Assembly: GCF_009870125.1 (NCBI RefSeq)
Contig: NC_046681.1
Coordinates: 27,736,001-27,800,000 of the forward strand
Direction: 5' to 3'
Length of the DNA stretch: 64,000 nt
From: Drosophila pseudoobscura
Taxonomy: Eukaryota > Arthropoda > Insecta > Diptera > Drosophilidae
Shown: in pieces, positions 46,501 through 56,441 of the stretch
Position numbering within the stretch: position 1 is the stretch's first letter
Layout of the letters: each line of letters starts with the position of its first letter
Translations under genes and position numbers: made by a program
Notes under the pieces: generated by a model
What the model was told of the DNA's origin: nothing
What the model saw: only the letters and a program-made list of their open reading frames with translations
Database searches by the model: none

Positions 46501-49500
46501 CTCTATAGTATAAAACATCATGTAAGAGATGTACATAACTGTTTTTCTATGCGTTTGATCCGTAATATCCCTATCCTTGTCCTCTAACTCTGTAGCTTAA
46601 AACATCACATAATAGAACTCTAAATTGCAATCTAACAATGGATATATCTCTTTAGTAAATCTAGAATCCGAGTCTCCGAAAAGGCTCGACACAAAACATT
46701 CCATTATAAATTATTCCTCGAAGGTCTAGGTCTAGGTACCAATACTCTAGGCACCCCTCAAACCTCTTAGAATTAATAGTTGTATATTTCTTCTAAACTT
46801 ATAAATAAATAAATCATTCAAGAATCTTTAAACAACTTTTTTGCATAGATATCAGATCACTAAAACGCGAGCCAATGGCTGAACCCAATCAAAAAAATAA
46901 ACAAAACATTCAATGAATGGACTTTTAAGTATGATTATCGCCATTGCCTTCAAATAAACATAAACATTCCCCTATGCTGATATTTCATTTCTCATGAAAT
47001 TTCTCAGTTTTCAAAGCTTTTCCAGCAGACACTCAATGGAGAGGGATAGAGAGAAAGGGAGAGCTTTCATTGAGCTTTGGGATCCGAATTCCAAGAAGAT
47101 CGAGATTCTAAGACAGTCTTGAATTGTAAGCAAAGCTTGAAGGAGTGACAGAAATCTTTTGCTCAGAGATTTCGTACCTATTTCTACATTCAATCAATCG
47201 GAATTGTAAGTATTTTAAACTCTACGGGAAGTTATAGTTTTCGTGTCTCCAAAGGAAGTATCTTTTAGCCCAACTATTGACTGCCAAAAACACCAATTAG
47301 TATGCATCGGAAATAGTTCTTTCATCCTCAAAAACTTATCCACATTTTGGATCTTAAATCCACCATAAAAACTCTTACAATCACCTGCCACATGATAAAA
47401 GTCATAGCCAAAGTTTTCTTCTATATTCTTTTTGATATTTGCAATCTTCGACAAATTTATTTATTTAGCACATTGTTTTTCGCTTTCTCTCCGTACCCGC
47501 ACCCGTACCCGTACCCGTCCCTGCCCTCCTCTTGGCATCAGTTGGGGCAAGAACAATAACCACTTGGGGCAGACAACAAAGGGAGACGGGGGCGGAGGCG
47601 GAGACGGAGACTTGAAGCTCGAAAAGTATTTTGATTTGTGAAATGCTCGTAAGTATTGTCGTTTTTCGGTTCTGGCCCTGACGCTGGTAGCAATTTCTTA
47701 AATTTTTTATAGCGCATAACCTGTCTGGCACACATGTGCAACCCCCCCACCCCCCTCCCCCACCCCCCTCCCCCACTCCCTGTGCATCATGACCCCCCAC
47801 CCACCCACAAGCGGGTTTCCTGTACGGCTCAAAGTTACAGGACAAGAAGACGTTGGGGCCTTGTTGGCAACGCTTATTGCATTATCCTCGGCTAGAGACA
47901 GACTGGGAGCCAGCCAGAGTCGTGTGCGTGCCCAGAGACTCGTGGATGGGGGGGGGGATTGGATAGGGCAGGGCACCGGGAAGATATATCCGCGCCAACT
48001 GCCGCAGCTGATGCCACTTTTGGCTCGTGGCAGCCGCGAGCTGTTTGCCTGTTTGTTGTTGTGCGGGTTGGGGTCTAAAGAGGGGCGGGGAGGGCCACCA
48101 AACTGTGAGGAAAATCATATTCCTCGGGGGACACAACGAAGTCTTTGTACACTCTTCGGGGAGATGCTTTCTCTCAGACTAAAGGGTAATCATTTGGGGA
48201 TGCCATTATGTCTCTCTTTTATAGAGAAAGACTTGGAAGCGAGCGAGTGAGCCAGGGGTTGGCGCTGGAGAGAAGCGCAGGCGTAGGAGCCTGTCTAAAG
48301 AAGTTTCATGGATAGATTATGCTAACCATGACTCCTTAAAGTTCAGTTCTCCCCATCTGTAATTGTTCATCGTTTTCCTCTATAAAAAAAGCTAACTGCT
48401 GTCCGAATCCTCACTGATCCCATATGCCCATTCAACAAAGTGCAGGAAAATATGAAAATTGGCACGACTTCAGCTGGGGCACCCTCCACACCCCGCACAC
48501 CCCACCCAACGGCCCCACCCACACACCTTAGAGTCAGTCAGTCAGTCTCCTGCCTCCTTTTGCTGCCAAGAAATGTTAATACGGAAAAAAGCGAACCATT
48601 TGCCGCAATGAAAATCGCGTAAATTTCATACTGATTGTAAGTGTCGCTCGCCGTTTTCTTGACGCTGCCACGAAGCCAGAAAGCTGGACGGAACTAGAAA
48701 TGGAGATGGAGCTAGGAAATGGCATTGCCGTCTGTTTTCCCCTCCGCCCGCCCCATGACGCCCGAAACTCTGGTGTTGGCTGTCGCCTGCAGATTGTCAG
48801 CATTGTCACAATTGCAATTTGGAACGGACGGAATGGACGGGACGGACGGAACGGAACGGTTGGAACGGGCTTGACATGGTTTGAGATTCGCTGATTTGGT
48901 TGCCATTTCAACATTTTGCGGGCATTTACCATAAGAGCCCGAATCCGAGCCAAAAACGTCATTCGAATCGAGCGTTAATGGCCGACCAATACCGACGAAT
49001 ACCAGCTGCAAGTCTTTCAAATTACAAAAGTTTTCTCTAGCACATTTGCTACATTCTTTGCTTTACTATTTTCCCTTATTTCCCTTTATTCTTTTAATCT
49101 TTTGGGGGGTTTTACATGTGTACATGTGTTTGTGGGGTGGCTATAGATTGGGCGGGAAGAGGGGAATCTTTCAGTTCAATCTACAAATTGAGTCACTGTC
49201 TTTTGGGTACCCAGATTTCGCTTTAAGACCTCTCCAATATGCACATCTTTCATATTTCTGGGAAATCCAGCCTCCACTTTTTCTGGCTAATGTTTGTTTT
49301 GACTTCTGTCGGAGTACAATATGATTAAAAAATAATTTCACAGAAAATATTGAATCACGTCGCGTTCCAGAGTCAGAAGCGAACACATTTCTTGTTGGAT
49401 TGCAAGACGGATGGCATTTTTTGATGGCCAAGAGAATCAAGTTTGTTTTTACGTGCCACTGGCTCTGGAACGTGGCCGACTTGGGCCTGGGGGGATGTCA

Positions 49501-50300
49501 AAGGTCGGTCGCAGCTGCTGCCAATGGCTGGTGCTTTGGCTATGAGAAATCGCTCGTCATTATCGACGCCTGCGAAAATCCACCCCACCCCGATAAAGGC
49601 GCCATAAATTATGTTAGACCTACATATATGTATATATAGACATCTGGAGCTGTGAAAAATCGTGCCCCAAAAACTTTGACCCGACAACTTATTGAAAATC
49701 ACTTAGACACACATGTGACGCTCTCGGTTCGTGAGCAAATGAGAACCCACAGGCTGATGGAGTTGGAGCATAGCGGATAGAGGAGTTTCTGGGTTATAAT
49801 TTATGTTTTTGGGATTTGAATTTCGGTGGAGAAACGCAACCTTACCCTGGAAGAAAGTAAACAAGTGCAGGCGGGCCCCCCAAACACTGCACTTGATAAA
49901 CGGCCGCTGGAAGGCACCCAAGGATGGGCGACAGAGCCCCCAAGGCTGCTTAAAAGACATGACCAGCGGCTAAGACCGCCAGCATGTGACGACAAACTCA
50001 TAATTTATGGCCACATATCCCGGCCAGAGCCAGAGCCGGAGCCAGAGCCGGAGCCAGACGGAGACCCTATCTCTTCCTGTGTGGAGACGGTCATGGGCTT
50101 AGTTTGTGCCTGTCAGAGTCGTCTGTAATTGTTTTCCTAATGGAACAGTGCTACGCAACGCAGAGAGACACCGAAAACATGACCGCACTTAAGTTGTCAT
50201 TGGCGTAAGGGGCGTGGACAAATTTATGAGCAGCACAAGGGGAGGGGAGCAGAAGTCCAGCTTTTCTTCAAAGAAAATATCGCATGTAGAGTGTCTATCG
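43588..50300. other. Non-coding stretch, right part of the spacer
   Basis: No gene is supported. It holds a TACCCTGA octamer array (44415-44452), an 18-base C run (44485-44502), GT repeats near 45015-45040, and G/C-rich runs at 47740-47800. A minus-strand frame at 46361-46014 has one hydrophobic segment (about 30 residues) but no recognised domain and no supporting signals. A minus-strand 79-codon frame at 47454-47215 is equally unsupported. Confidence 0.5.
44415..44452. repeat. 8-bp tandem repeat TACCCTGA
   Basis: Four to five head-to-tail copies of TACCCTGA, with a decayed first copy. It lies just upstream of an 18-base C run at 44485-44502. Confidence 0.85.
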
Positions 50301-50308
50301 TATCGATA
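50301..50308. promoter_or_regulatory. DRE octamer TATCGATA
   Basis: An exact DREF site about 130 bp upstream of the ATG of the three-exon gene that follows. Overlapping degenerate copies (CTATCG, GATCGCTATCG) surround it. Confidence 0.6.
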
Positions 50309-50432
50309 GATCGCTATCGGAACAGGCATTGACACACGCGTCACAGAACACACTGGCACCCCGTCGTATTCGTGTCCAAAATTGACTTGTGTTTTATTTT
50401 AGGCCGAAGATAGCAAAATAAAGTCCTTCAGC

Positions 50433-51231
50433 ATGTTCCTCGATGACGATGGAATACCCAGAGACCTGACCTCCGACAACCTGTACGACTATTCGTTTGA
50501 TCTGGTAAGAAGGAGCCGCAGATCCGCCGATCCGGAGGAGCTTTCCGCTTTCCCTTTCCTCACTTTTGTGTGCTTCCAGCACGGCACGATGCTGCTGACA
50601 TCCGCGGACACGGAGGTTTATATGCCGCCAAAGTGGCACGGCACGATGTACGGCACCGAGGAGATGCTCAACAGCTACCGCCAGAACTTTAATGTGAGAT
50701 GGGGCCACCCCCCTCCCCTCCCGCCTAGAGTGCGCTTCTAACCAACCATTTTCACAGCCGAGTCCATCGCTGCTGAACTTCCACGCCCTGCAGCCCTACG
50801 AGCCGGAGCTGGTCTGCTGCAAGAAGGTCGTCGTCGAGCTGACAGTGCTGCCGGCGGGCCAGAGCCTGTTCAGCGACGCGGAGATCGCCGTGTTTGTGGT
50901 AAAGCTGACCAAGTACGTGACCAACGCGGACGGCAGCGAGGAGGTCGACACGAACACCAACACCCTGATCACCAAGGAGATCGGCACCGAGCTGTGCTTC
51001 TTCCCCCACAACCATCCCTACCACGTGCGCATCATGCGCGAGGGCATCGACGTGGTCTACGTGGACGACAGGATCTACAAGAACGGCATGCCGAGCGTCA
51101 CCTACCAGCACCAGCGTATCTGCAATCTGCTCAGCAACCTGCAGCCCCGCTGCGTGAAGAGCCTCTCGGGCCGCCCCCTGCCGCCGGTCCTCAACAGCGT
51201 GTGCCGCGACCCCGACGATGGGCCCATCTAG
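50433..51231 (+). CDS. Three-exon gene, unrecognised family
   Basis: Exons 50433-50504, 50580-50693 and 50758-51231, with both introns GT/AG and in phase, give 219 aa. A likely 3' splice site at about 50400 suggests a 5' untranslated intron. The protein is soluble-looking with no signal peptide or membrane segment. It begins MFLDDDGIPRDLTSDNLYDY, has a short stretch MPPKWHGTMYGTEEMLNSY, then a long beta-like region (VVVELTVLPAGQSLF, EIAVFVVKLTKYVTNADGSE, HPYHVRIMREGIDVVYVDD) and a Cys/Arg-containing tail. Codon use is GC-rich, typical of well-expressed fly genes, and an upstream DRE supports a real promoter. I do not recognise the family. It lies between the lipocalins and the right arm of the inverted duplication. 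Confidence 0.8.
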
Positions 51232-51533
51232 ATCCATCCACAATACTCCACAGCACACTGTACACCGAACGGTCCATAAAGTGAAAGAACACCCAAGCAT
51301 TCGTCTGCCGCTTTTATTGATATCTGATGGCGACACATTAGTCGCACTCGAACGGGCCAGCAGCCAGCAGCCAGCGCTGTCTGGCTATTGATTTTGGCCA
51401 GGCTAATTCTTATGCCCGGGCGGAAATGGGAAACGCGTTGCCATTTGAATTGTTGGATTTTCGCGTTGAATTTTCAAATTAAATCCCAGCTTTGGCGGCA
51501 TGTCGTAGGGGCAGAGTCGTAGAAGGGCTAATC
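51232..51533. other. Short intergenic gap with right-arm inner boundary
   Basis: 3' flank of the three-exon gene and 5' flank of the right-arm HAD gene. The arm begins at 51466. Nothing else is seen. Confidence 0.6.
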
Positions 51534-52340
51534 ATGGCTTCCAGGGCCTGCTACAAGCCCGTCACGCACATCATCTTCGACAGCGATGGGACCGTCTTGG
51601 GTAGGCCCCTGCACATTCCCATTCCCATTCCCATTCCCATTCGATTACTCCATCAATCTCCATCAATCACCAATCACTCCTTAGACACCGAAAACATGTA
51701 CTCGGATGTGATCAACGAGATCGTGGCGCCGTTCGGCAAGAGCTACACGTACGAGATGAAGCTGCGGTACATGGGCATGCCGGCCCTCCAGTCCGCCCGG
51801 CAGCTGGTCGAGGAGCTGCAGCTGCCGCTGACGCCGGTCGAGTACCTGAAGATATTCGACTCCGTGGTCTTCGGACGCATCAACAATGTCCAGCTGCTGC
51901 CGGGGGTCAAGGACCTGATGCTGCACCTCCACGATCACCGCATTCCCATGGCCATAGCCACGAGCTCGGTGCAGGCCGCCTTCCACACCAAGTCGCAGCC
52001 GCACAGGGACCTGTTCCCCGCCCTGCACCACGTGGTCTGTGGCGATGACCCGGAGCTAAGGCCGGGCCGGGGCAAGCCCCACCCGGACATCTTCCTGCTG
52101 GCCGCCTCCCGCTTCCACCCGGCGCCGGACCCCGGCCAGTGTCTGGTCTTCGAGGACTCCCCCAACGGCCTGCAGGCGGGCATCGCCGCCGGCATGCAGG
52201 TGGTGATGATCCCCGATCCCCGGGTGCCCTCGGAGCAGAGGACAGGCGCCACGCAGGTGCTCGACTCGATGGCGGACTTCGAGCCGCAGCTTTTCGGCCT
52301 GCCCCACTACGACACCTGTTCAAAGTTCGAGTTCGGGTAG
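51534..52340 (+). CDS. GS1-like HAD phosphatase, right-arm copy
   Basis: Exons 51534-51600 and 51685-52340; 240 aa. The intron is 84 bp, six bases longer than in the left arm because of one extra TTCCCA unit. The protein is identical to the left-arm copy, with a complete HAD catalytic set: Asp16/Asp18 in FDSDGTVLDTE, IATSS, the Lys in GRGKPHPD and FEDSPNG. It should act as a cytosolic phosphatase on a small substrate; which one is unknown. Identity at the protein level despite diverged flanks implies either recent duplication of this segment or sequence exchange between arms. It is followed after 113 bp by the intronless paralog on the same strand. The start is the ATG in ATCATGGC; an earlier in-frame extension lacks an ATG. 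Confidence 0.92.
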   Translation: MASRACYKPVTHIIFDSDGTVLGRPLHIPIPIPIPIRLLHQSPSITNHSLDTENMYSDVINEIVAPFGKSYTYEMKLRYMGMPALQSARQLVEELQLPLTPVEYLKIFDSVVFGRINNVQLLPGVKDLMLHLHDHRIPMAIATSSVQAAFHTKSQPHRDLFPALHHVVCGDDPELRPGRGKPHPDIFLLAASRFHPAPDPGQCLVFEDSPNGLQAGIAAGMQVVMIPDPRVPSEQRTGATQVLDSMADFEPQLFGLPHYDTCSKFEFG

Positions 52341-52453
52341 AGAGCACAATCTATCCGATCCGATTCCATCCATCAAAATTCAAAGTTTACTAGAAGAAAA
52401 AACAAAAAAATAGAATCTCAGAACCTCTTAGAATCTCTTAGAATCGCAGGAAA

Positions 52454-53164
52454 ATGTCGGAATTGGTTTCCTCGTCGCGGCACTGCTGCTTCCGACCCGT
52501 GACCCACTGCATCTTCGAGCTGGACGGCCTCCTGCTCGACAGCGAGCGCCTGAACACGCGGGCGGTGCAGCAGATCCTCGACCCCTTCGGCCACATCTAC
52601 GGCTTCGACCTGAAGCTGCGGTGCATGGGCAAGCCCTCCCCGGAGTCGGCGGACATGATCATCGACAGCTACGGCCTGCCCCTCAGCCGCACGCAGTTCC
52701 AGCGCCTCCACAGGCTCCACAGTCGGGACCACTTGGGGTCCGTGGGCCTGATGCCCGGCGCGGAGCGCCTCCTGCGCCACCTGCACGCCTCCCACGTGCC
52801 CCTGGCCCTGGAGACGAGCGGCAGTCGAGAGTCGTACGACCTCAAGGTGCGTCCCCACGCCGAGCTCTTCGAGGTCTTCCAGCACGCCGTCGTAGGCGGC
52901 TCCGACTCGGAGGTGAAGCGGTGCAAGCCCTCTCCGGATATATTCCTCACAGCCGCCGCTCGCTTCAAGGATCCCCCGGAGCCGGAGAACTGCCTGGTGC
53001 TGGAGTCCTCGCTACTGGGCATGGAGGCTGCCTTGGCCGCCGGCATGCAGGTTGTGCTCGTGCCGGATCCCCTGCTCTCCATTCGACTCAGTGCTCCGGC
53101 CACACTGAGGCTCCGCTCGCTGGAGGCCTTCAGGCCGCAGTACTTTGGTCTGCCCCCCTTCTGA
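52454..53164 (+). CDS. GS1-like HAD pseudoenzyme, right-arm copy
   Basis: Intronless, 236 aa, one residue different from the left-arm copy (Glu for Gln in HA(E/Q)LF). It shares the nucleophile change (FELDG, Glu22 for Asp) and the motif IV change (LESSLLG). HAD fold residues outside the active site, such as the MPGAERLLRHLH helix and GMQVVLVPD strand, are well kept, so the fold is under constraint while chemistry is probably lost. A role as a partner or regulator of the active neighbour, or in ligand binding, is conceivable but unproven. Absence of the intron seen in its neighbour suggests origin through a processed copy or intron loss. Confidence 0.88.
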   Translation: MSELVSSSRHCCFRPVTHCIFELDGLLLDSERLNTRAVQQILDPFGHIYGFDLKLRCMGKPSPESADMIIDSYGLPLSRTQFQRLHRLHSRDHLGSVGLMPGAERLLRHLHASHVPLALETSGSRESYDLKVRPHAELFEVFQHAVVGGSDSEVKRCKPSPDIFLTAAARFKDPPEPENCLVLESSLLGMEAALAAGMQVVLVPDPLLSIRLSAPATLRLRSLEAFRPQYFGLPPF

Positions 53165-53351
53165 AGAGACCTGCAGAGTGCCTCCTGCAGGAGAATCCAC
53201 CACAGCAGACGATGCTTCCTTCAGATCTCTCAAAGTAGAAAGAAAAGGGAGTGGGGTTATGTTTCTGGCCATTCAAAATGTGTAGCGTAAGTAGGGATCA
53301 AAGTTCCTAGAAAAAACTCAACGGATTCCCAATCCATTTGGGGACGAACCT

Positions 53352-53623
53352 TCAGAATTCCATCAGAGACGGATACACAAGAGGAAAGCGGTGAGTTGCC
53401 CTCCAGGTTCCTCTTCGATGGCCCACGTTCAGGCCCCACCAAAGCCGAGGGAGACATCCTGGATGTTGGCTGGCAGTGAGTTTGGGGCTCGCGGCGGCGA
53501 TGATCGGCAGACGATGCCTGTACTGACAAGCTCTAGAATACATTTTGAATCCACTGAATTCTAGCACTCCTTTCATAAGAGCGGAGAGGCATGCTCGTAA
53601 TCCTCGGAATCCCCGGAATCCAT
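53352..53623 (-). CDS. Two overlapping small ORFs (16 and 74 aa), right arm
   Basis: Counterpart of the 32262-32572 ORFs. ORF1 is 53623-53573, beginning MDSGDSEDYEHASPL. ORF2 is 53576-53352, beginning MKGVLEFSGFKMYS. The ATGA stop/start overlap is kept. Relative to the left arm this copy is shorter by 27 bases in ORF1 and 12 in ORF2, both in frame. Function unknown, low confidence as protein-coding. Confidence 0.35.
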
Positions 53624-53909
53624 TGTTGTTTTTTCCAAAGGTAATGAAACACTTGAAGCACTTTTGTGGTTTTCCTAATTATATTTTCCCCGAAGTGAAA
53701 GAGACACAGCTTCCTGGCTCGCTTCCCAACACTGTCCAACACTAATTCTGTGTCTTTGGCTCTCATGCATCTTCTCTCTCTCTCGCTTCGCAGGAATGTT
53801 GCCAGAGTCCAATGTCAAAGGGCAATCATGGCGGCAACGCTTTATTGAGCAGTTCCACAGATAATTTCTCGGAGATCACAAAATTATTCGCAATTTCCAA
53901 GCTTTGTGG

Positions 53910-53917
53910 TATCGATA
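53910..53917. promoter_or_regulatory. DRE octamer TATCGATA, right arm
   Basis: Mirror of the left-arm DRE, upstream of the 91-aa gene and of the opposite-strand small ORFs. Its conservation in otherwise diverged arm sequence suggests function. Confidence 0.6.
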
Positions 53918-54273
53918 GCTCTCGATACTTGAGTAGATATCTATTAATGAAATGAAAATAAGAATGTTTTCGGATAGTTTAATGTCTATGGTGTCTTTGG
54001 AGTTTATTGGAAGCGGGAATATTCATTGGGGGGATGATCCAGAGTACCCTTAAGTACTACCCGATAAATACTATTTTTCGATGTGACCATTTTCCCCCCT
54101 CCATGGCGCTAATTTTCCCCAAACGCGTGGCTTCTTCTTCTGAATTTTTCCTGCCAATTGGCAAGTAATTGTTGTCTTTGCGTTTTCTTCTTCTCTGCTT
54201 GTGGTAGGTTCGAGGTAAAAAACTGTGAAACGGACGCCTAAATAAAGTATTCTTTTTGCCAGATCAACCCAGA

Positions 54274-54549
54274 ATGGATCAAGACTCTTCGCAGCAAGAT
54301 GCCTCCAATGAGACCTTCAACGATGCCCCCGATTTGGAGAAGCTCGTCCATTTATTCCTGTTCGAGCCACTTCCCTCAAAGTTCACTCCACGTGTGTACT
54401 GGAAGATGGTGCAGCCCGATGGACCCGACCCGTCGCCGGATGTCGAGGATGGCCCCGCCGACAAGCCGAAGACCGCGGCTCTAGAGGGTGACTCGCGGGA
54501 ATGCCCTGAGTGTGGAACACCAAAGTCCAAACATTTCAAATGTGAATAA
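54274..54549 (+). CDS. Small protein, right-arm copy, unknown function
   Basis: 91 aa, starting at ATG 54274, 12 bases after a likely splice acceptor (TTTTTGCCAG). A matching donor (GAG/GTAAAA) lies about 45 bp upstream, so the 5' untranslated region probably holds a very short intron. The N-terminal ~60 residues resemble the left-arm 104-aa protein (QDSSQQDASNETF, KFTPRVYWKM, DKPKTAALEGDS). The C-terminus differs: SRECPECGTPKSKHFKCE, a CxxC plus a third Cys, like half of a zinc ribbon. Poly(A) signal AATAAA at 54622. The acidic/proline middle (PDGPDPSPDVEDGP) is low complexity. Family unknown. Confidence 0.6.
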   Translation: MDQDSSQQDASNETFNDAPDLEKLVHLFLFEPLPSKFTPRVYWKMVQPDGPDPSPDVEDGPADKPKTAALEGDSRECPECGTPKSKHFKCE

Positions 54550-55696
54550 CTTGAGAAGGAGCCACCACTAGATCGACGTTAATCGGTTCACTCACAATAA
54601 CGAAATGTTCCTTAAACTCTCAATAAATATACATAACAATGTACTTATTCCTGGACTATGCAAAGTGGTCTTTGCGAGAAAGTTTAAGACCCCCCAGCCC
54701 CAGCCCCCGCCCCCGTCCCCGTCCTCTGGCCGCATTAGTATTCATAACAAAATGTCATATATAATATTTTTGGGTGTTCCGATGTCCAAATCCCCTTGGG
54801 CAACGCACTGCGTGACATCTTTGTTTGTGGTCGGACCTGCTGTACCCAAAAAATAATCCCCTACCCTTCTTAGGACCCTCCTGCATCCCCATCTCCGTCT
54901 GCCCGATTGGAAGGCGGCCCCTGGCTATTTGATGGCTTTGCAATCGTTCCCGTCGCTCGGTCTGTGCCCGGAATATCTAATGGATGCGTGCAACTAATTG
55001 AGTTGCTGGTTGCAAAGGGATTTCGTGGTGCTTCTTGAATTTGCAAATCCTTTTTTAAAGGATAAATGGTTTTTGTTCGGAGCCCCTTCGACCAGGCTCA
55101 GTACTTAATGAAGGGAATGCGAGAGGATTTTGTGGCAGAAACAAACAAATTTCACGCAAATCCAAAAGTTAAGCCTGCAAACAGAAAACTTTTCAGCGAG
55201 GGTCGGCCGAGGAATAGTCGGATTGATTGAAAGGAACGAAAAGAGACCTAAAAGATGGAGATCGCCTTTGGTTTTCGGGTTGTTTCGCGGGCTTAAGGCC
55301 TATATCTATCACGTGCCCGACTCCTTGGCCTCTCGAGCTTCGTCTGAGAGATTGGTTCCTCTTGGTTGGAGACTTTTCGCTGACTCTATGAGGCTTCAGC
55401 CACTGAGCCACATTGTTTTTTCCCTTGCTATTCAGAGAGGGTGTCGAATATTCGGTGGAGGACGCCCACAAAGGGCTGAACGTCGCATCTTCCTGCGCTT
55501 CGTCGTACCTTCCAGATCCCTGAGGTCCCAATCCTTGCGAGGCTTCCGCAAGAGCAGGGAACATGGGGTTCGGTATCTGTTCCTCCCATCGATGCCTATG
55601 GGGTCTCCATGGAAGTTGGAAACTGTCTGAGGTCTGACGGTAGACTGTGCTACCGATTCTCTGCTATTTATTTGCTATAAAATGTCAATTCTTGGG
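54550..55696. other. Non-coding gap after the right arm
   Basis: Poly(A) signal of the 91-aa gene at 54622-54627, then unique spacer. A 166-codon plus-strand frame at 55130-55630 has no domain and shares its span with an antisense frame; it is not supported as a gene. Confidence 0.5.
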
Positions 55697-56193
55697 CTAT
55701 TTTTCTTCATTTGCTGTTAGCTCCTCGAGCCCCACTATCGAGTCCAGGGGCACTTGGAGGTTCCATTGGCGGCGCAAATGCTTCGGGAGGGTCGGCAGCA
55801 TGAAGATCATATTGAATTTGTGGGCAGGGGGCACAAGGCCTTGCTGCAGCATGCGGCAGCTGATATTCAGGTACCGCAGATCGCCGCTCTTTCGCTCAAT
55901 GGTGCACTGGAAAGATGCGGTTAGAGTACGCTCAGATGGTTTGCTGTGGAGTACTTACGTTGGATGCCTGCTGGACCAGCTCCTCGGTCAGGTTCTGATT
56001 GGGTGGCACATCAGGGCGGCCCATGAAAGCTGGGGGAAGGGAGAGAATAAGTACGGGGATAAATGAAGCTGCAGTTCCACTCACGAGCTGTTCGATCTCC
56101 AGAGAGAAAACAGGCCAGGCAGAAGGCCATCAGGATCAGGCAGTGCTTCAGGAAACGCCGAAGGCACGGATTTCCACTGAAAGGTAAAAACAT
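55697..56193 (-). CDS. Small secreted protein, unknown family
   Basis: Three exons on the minus strand (56193-56085, 56029-55959, 55906-55697), all GT/AG, joining in frame to 129 aa. A signal-anchor or signal-peptide core RRFLKHCLILMAFCLACFLSG is followed by a ~95-residue mature part with two N-glycosylation sequons (NLT, NIS) and two cysteines (SNCTIERK, ISCRML). It ends with an acidic tail (LEELTANEEK). The first 11 residues are uncertain because TTTTTACCTTTCAG just after the chosen ATG also looks like a splice acceptor, so an upstream exon may exist. Short intron-split secreted proteins like this are common among fly seminal, haemolymph or immune peptides. No family is recognised. Confidence 0.65.
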
Positions 56194-56441
56194 AATTTGG
56201 AATTTTAGCTTTACTCCGTAAAAGCAATAGATGTTGAAAGTGTTTTGGATTTGTGGGGGAAAGCAGGAACTGTGTGGATAACTCGGAGAAAACTAGATGG
56301 CTGAAATGTGTACAGCCTTCTTTTGGCTCGCCCTGCCCCTAGTCCCTAGCCCCTTTGGGAAGCAGACGATTTTGTTGAAGCTCAATTACGAATGCAATTT
56401 ATTGGAGGCACTACAAGTAAGAGCAAATGTAAGTCGATTCT

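Larger units (their letters stand above)
51466..54497 (+). repeat. Right arm of the inverted duplication
   Basis: Reverse-complement partner of 31453-34461. Gene order from the inner end outward is the same: two-exon HAD gene, intronless HAD gene, small overlapping ORFs on the opposite strand, DRE, small-protein gene. The inner ~1.77 kb (51466 to about 53240) is nearly identical to the left arm; the outer part is clearly diverged. Confidence 0.92.

Noticed and set aside
55130-55630. 166-codon plus-strand frame
   Set aside because: No domain, overlapped by an antisense frame, no promoter or poly(A) support.
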